Positions 61,385 to 64,000 of a stretch of 64,000 bases of DNA are shown in pieces. Made by a program: the position numbers and the translations under genes. Position 1 is the stretch's first letter, and each line of letters opens with the position of its first letter. Under the pieces are notes generated by a model. That model was not told where the DNA came from, ran no database searches, and was given only the letters and a program-made list of their open reading frames with translations. The stretch comes from Rhizomys pruinosus (lineage: Eukaryota > Chordata > Mammalia > Rodentia > Spalacidae). Where the stretch lies: contig VZQC01010577.1 in the NCBI GenBank assembly GCA_009823505.1, forward strand, positions 2,009,424-2,073,423, in the 5' to 3' direction.

Positions 61385-62395
61385 AAAGAGCTGGAACCAA
61401 CCCAAATGCCCCTCAACTGACGAGTGGATAGAGAAAATGTGGTACAGCTACACAATGGAGTTCTATGCAGCTGTAAGGAAGGATGGAATCATGAACTTTG
61501 CAGGTAAATGGATGGAACTAGAAGACATTATGCTAAGTGAAGGAACACAGTCGCAGAAAAACAAACTACAAATTGTATACCTCATTTGTGGATGCCAGCA
61601 CCAAATACCTAGTAGTAAGGCAAACTGAGAAATATTTTCCATTACATGAAAGCAACTGTGCCATTATAATGTGAATGGGACCTAGAATTAATGAGATGTA
61701 GAACTAACCTACTACTTATCTTCAGACTTTGTAATTGTAGTATATATGAGGGGAAGGTATGTATGCATACTTTAAAGTAATATAAAATGAAAGGAGAAAA
61801 ATGTGAGTTTCAAAAATGGTTATCCTCATTTGTGGATGCTAACTCCAAATCCCCAGTTGAAAGGCAAGCTGAAAAACATTATTGTTATCTTTATTTTTAT
61901 CTGAAAGCAAATACGCGGTTATAATATGAATCTCTTAATGGGGTCTAGAATTGACCTACCACTGATTTTCAGACTCTGTAATTACTGTATATGGGTGGAA
62001 GGTACGTATTGATATCTGAGAGTATTATAAAATCAAAGGGGAAAAATTTGGATGCTGAAACATATTTTGCAGTTAACATAAAATTTATTCTCAGAGGCCA
62101 TAATTTTGGTACATAGGTGATGGTTATATAGGCACATTTTGGAGCAATACAAAAGGGAGGGAACAACAACATAATGACTGGGTTAATGGAATGACTGATA
62201 TAGTTGAATTCTGCCCCAAACAACAAGCTTCTGCATTGAAAATTTTTGGAAAGACTGAGAGAAAGATGCAAGACATGTATGGCAGAAGGCATGAACTGGG
62301 GTGGGGTGGAGGACAGGGAGAAGGGAATGCATCTAAATTGGACCAAAAAATAATGTATGAAATACATAAATCATCAAAAAAAGAGATTAATAACC
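61385..62395 (+). mobile_element. L1 ORF2 C-terminus plus 3' UTR, shared
   Basis: Twin of 47505-48480. It encodes WYSYTMEFYAAVRKDGIMNF and WMELEDIMLSEG before the 3' UTR. Confidence 0.75.
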
Positions 62396-63440
62396 CCTGT
62401 TCTCGCCCAATACCCTTTCTAAGGGGCTGTTAAGTCAGAATTGGCTTTTCTCTATATTCAGTTGCTCTCATCCTCTGCCAACCTCATCCTGCCACCCTGA
62501 AACACAGGTAGGCACCAAATTTTCCACCTTAGACCTCTAATATATCTCTCTAACTCAGACTTGTTAAATAGAAGTTGTGAAACACAGCCTCAGGTTGACA
62601 TAATCCCCATCTTCCTTGACTCCTGGTCTGCTGGACAGACTTGGAACAAAGAGTAATCAAGAAACATTAACAATATAAGCATGACAAAATTCCATTAAAA
62701 CAATCACATTTATCTACTGGACAGATAACCAACAAACAATATCCATATGACCAAACAGCAGCTTAAAAACCAAATAACAACAAAAATAAAAAAGAATATG
62801 TCCCCCAATGAAACTGACTTATTCTACAGAAGTGCTCTACAATGGGAAACACTATAAGCAACAGATGGACTCAGAATTTCAAAGAACAATTATGAATATG
62901 ATCAAAGAACTTAAAGAAAACACAAACAGCCCCAAGGACTTGTGATGGAAGCACAGGAATATATAAATATGTGGCTTATGAAATATCAAATACAATTCAT
63001 GTCTTGAAAACTGAATTCCCAAAGAAGATAGAAATAGTGAAAAAACAAACAGAAATTAGCATTAAATAAAAAATAAACAATAAGCCATTGGGATATATGA
63101 GCAGAAAGACTCACAGCAGAACAAATGAATCAGAAAAGGGAATATGAAGACTGGATGACAAAGTTGAAGATCTGGACTCCTTAAGCAAGGACTATGTAAA
63201 ATTTTATAAAATACATAAATGGAATATGCAAGAAACGTGGGACAATGTAAGACCAATTCTGCAAATTATAGGCACACGGGAAGGAGTAGAATCTCAGATC
63301 AATGGCATTGAACACACCTTCCAAATAATTATTGATGAAAACTTCCCTAAGTTAAAGTAATAATTAACTTTAGGGATTCAAGAATTACATGAACACCAAC
63401 TAATCATGACCATAATGGAAAAGGAAGGACATAGCCAACA
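62396..63440 (+). mobile_element. L1 5' UTR end and ORF1 remnant, shared
   Basis: Twin of 49095-50282, with one partial monomer only and no B1. ORF1 frames are broken. Confidence 0.7.
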
Positions 63441-63579
63441 GTTGTTAGACTGAGCAGTGCTGGAGTCCTTGAGCACCTGATGGGCTAGATTGAGAGTGTA
63501 GACTTAATGTTTTCAAATGAGAACTTATTTTATGGTGGTTTGAAATAAAAGTAAAAAGAAGTGATAAAACAGGGGAATG

Positions 63580-63865
63580 TTCTTCTACAAATGATGATCT
63601 AGTTTTGCCAACTCCATTTGCTGAAGATGCTATCTTTCCTCCATTGAACTTTTTTGGCCCCCTTTTCAAATATGAGGTGGTTGAAATTATATGAGCTCGA
63701 GTTTGGATCATCAATTTTGTTCCATTGATCAAAGGGTCTGTTTTTGTGCCAGTACCATGCTATCTTTATAACTATAGCCCTGTAATATAACTTGAAGTCT
63801 GGTAAGGTAATCCCTCCTGTATTGCACTTTTTGCTCAGGGTTTCTTTACCTATTTGAGGATTTTT

Positions 63866-63870
<5 letters not shown>
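63580..63870 (-). mobile_element. Inverted L1 ORF2 fragment, shared
   Basis: Twin of the 50423 end of the inverted ORF2 fragment, with the same left junction. It is interrupted at 63871 by another L1 tail. Confidence 0.88.
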
Positions 63871-63871
<1 letters not shown>

Positions 63872-63905
<34 letters not shown>

Positions 63906-64000
63906 TTTTTATTGATGCTTTGTGTATTTCATACATCATTTTCCAATTCAGTTCAGGCATATATCCCCTTCCCTTCCCCCACACCCCACCCCTACCCATC
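63872..64000 (-). mobile_element. L1 3' end with polyA, continues past window
   Basis: A T run of about 27, then TTATTTTTATTGATGCTTTG and a C-rich tract: the complement of an L1 tail inserted into the ORF2 fragment of the right copy. The left copy has no such insertion at 50710. Confidence 0.8.

Larger units (their letters stand above)
52882..63870. repeat. Segmental duplication, right copy
   Basis: Collinear with 37872-50710 apart from its first 210 bp, which run in the opposite orientation. It contains the OR at 54211-55170. An extra 140 bp at about 53575-53712 is absent from the left copy. The distal end is obscured by an L1 tail starting at 63872, so the true end may lie beyond the window. 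Stretches 55860-56540 and 57980-59385 show no gene. Confidence 0.93.

Overview
The window looks like AT-rich nuclear DNA of a muroid rodent. B1, B2 and older B3-like SINEs occur on both strands, and rodent L1 pieces fill most of the rest. A cricetid-type animal is plausible, but I cannot name the species. The genes are class II olfactory receptors (ORs) that resemble the OR8K subfamily. All lie on the minus strand: four have open single-exon coding sequences (11447-12388, 26465-27406, 39331-40284, 54211-55170) and two are broken (2180-3115, 34090-34802). I see no other host gene. The remaining short ORFs are chance frames or repeat-encoded.

Left part (1-17237): two copies of one block of about 8 kb, 1-7915 and 9225-17237, each with one OR. 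The first copy is full of single-base indels and stops at a lone N (7916). It may be unpolished or falsely duplicated assembly sequence, so its 'pseudogene' is doubtful.

Middle part (17238-37385): old L1 remnants, then a MaLR-like retroelement (about 18930-20734). That element keeps a 417-codon ORF with three tandem 60-bp units, followed by a polypurine stretch and an LTR. Further on are L1 3' ends on both strands, a second lone N (23699), the intact OR at 26465-27406, about 5 kb of AT-rich DNA without genes, and an OR pseudogene. In that pseudogene the segment from TM3 to about TM5 is replaced by an AC microsatellite.

Right part (37386-64000): a segmental duplication of at least 11-13 kb (about 37872-50710 and 52882-63870), each copy with one OR (317 and 319 aa). 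The copies differ by clean retroelement insertions with target-site duplications in one copy and empty sites in the other: a B2, two B1s and an L1 3' end in the left copy, and a B2 in the right copy. The left edge of the duplication coincides with a perfect 34-bp inverted repeat, and the DNA between its arms is flipped relative to the other copy. L1 5'-UTR monomers, ORF1 remnants and an inverted ORF2 fragment fill the distal part.

The OR genes act independently: normally one receptor allele is expressed per olfactory neuron. The biology here is tandem birth and death of receptors in a retroelement-rich cluster. I found no evidence of an unknown multi-gene system. The best leads are the intact MaLR-type ORF, the inverted-repeat duplication edge and the assembly question at the left end.
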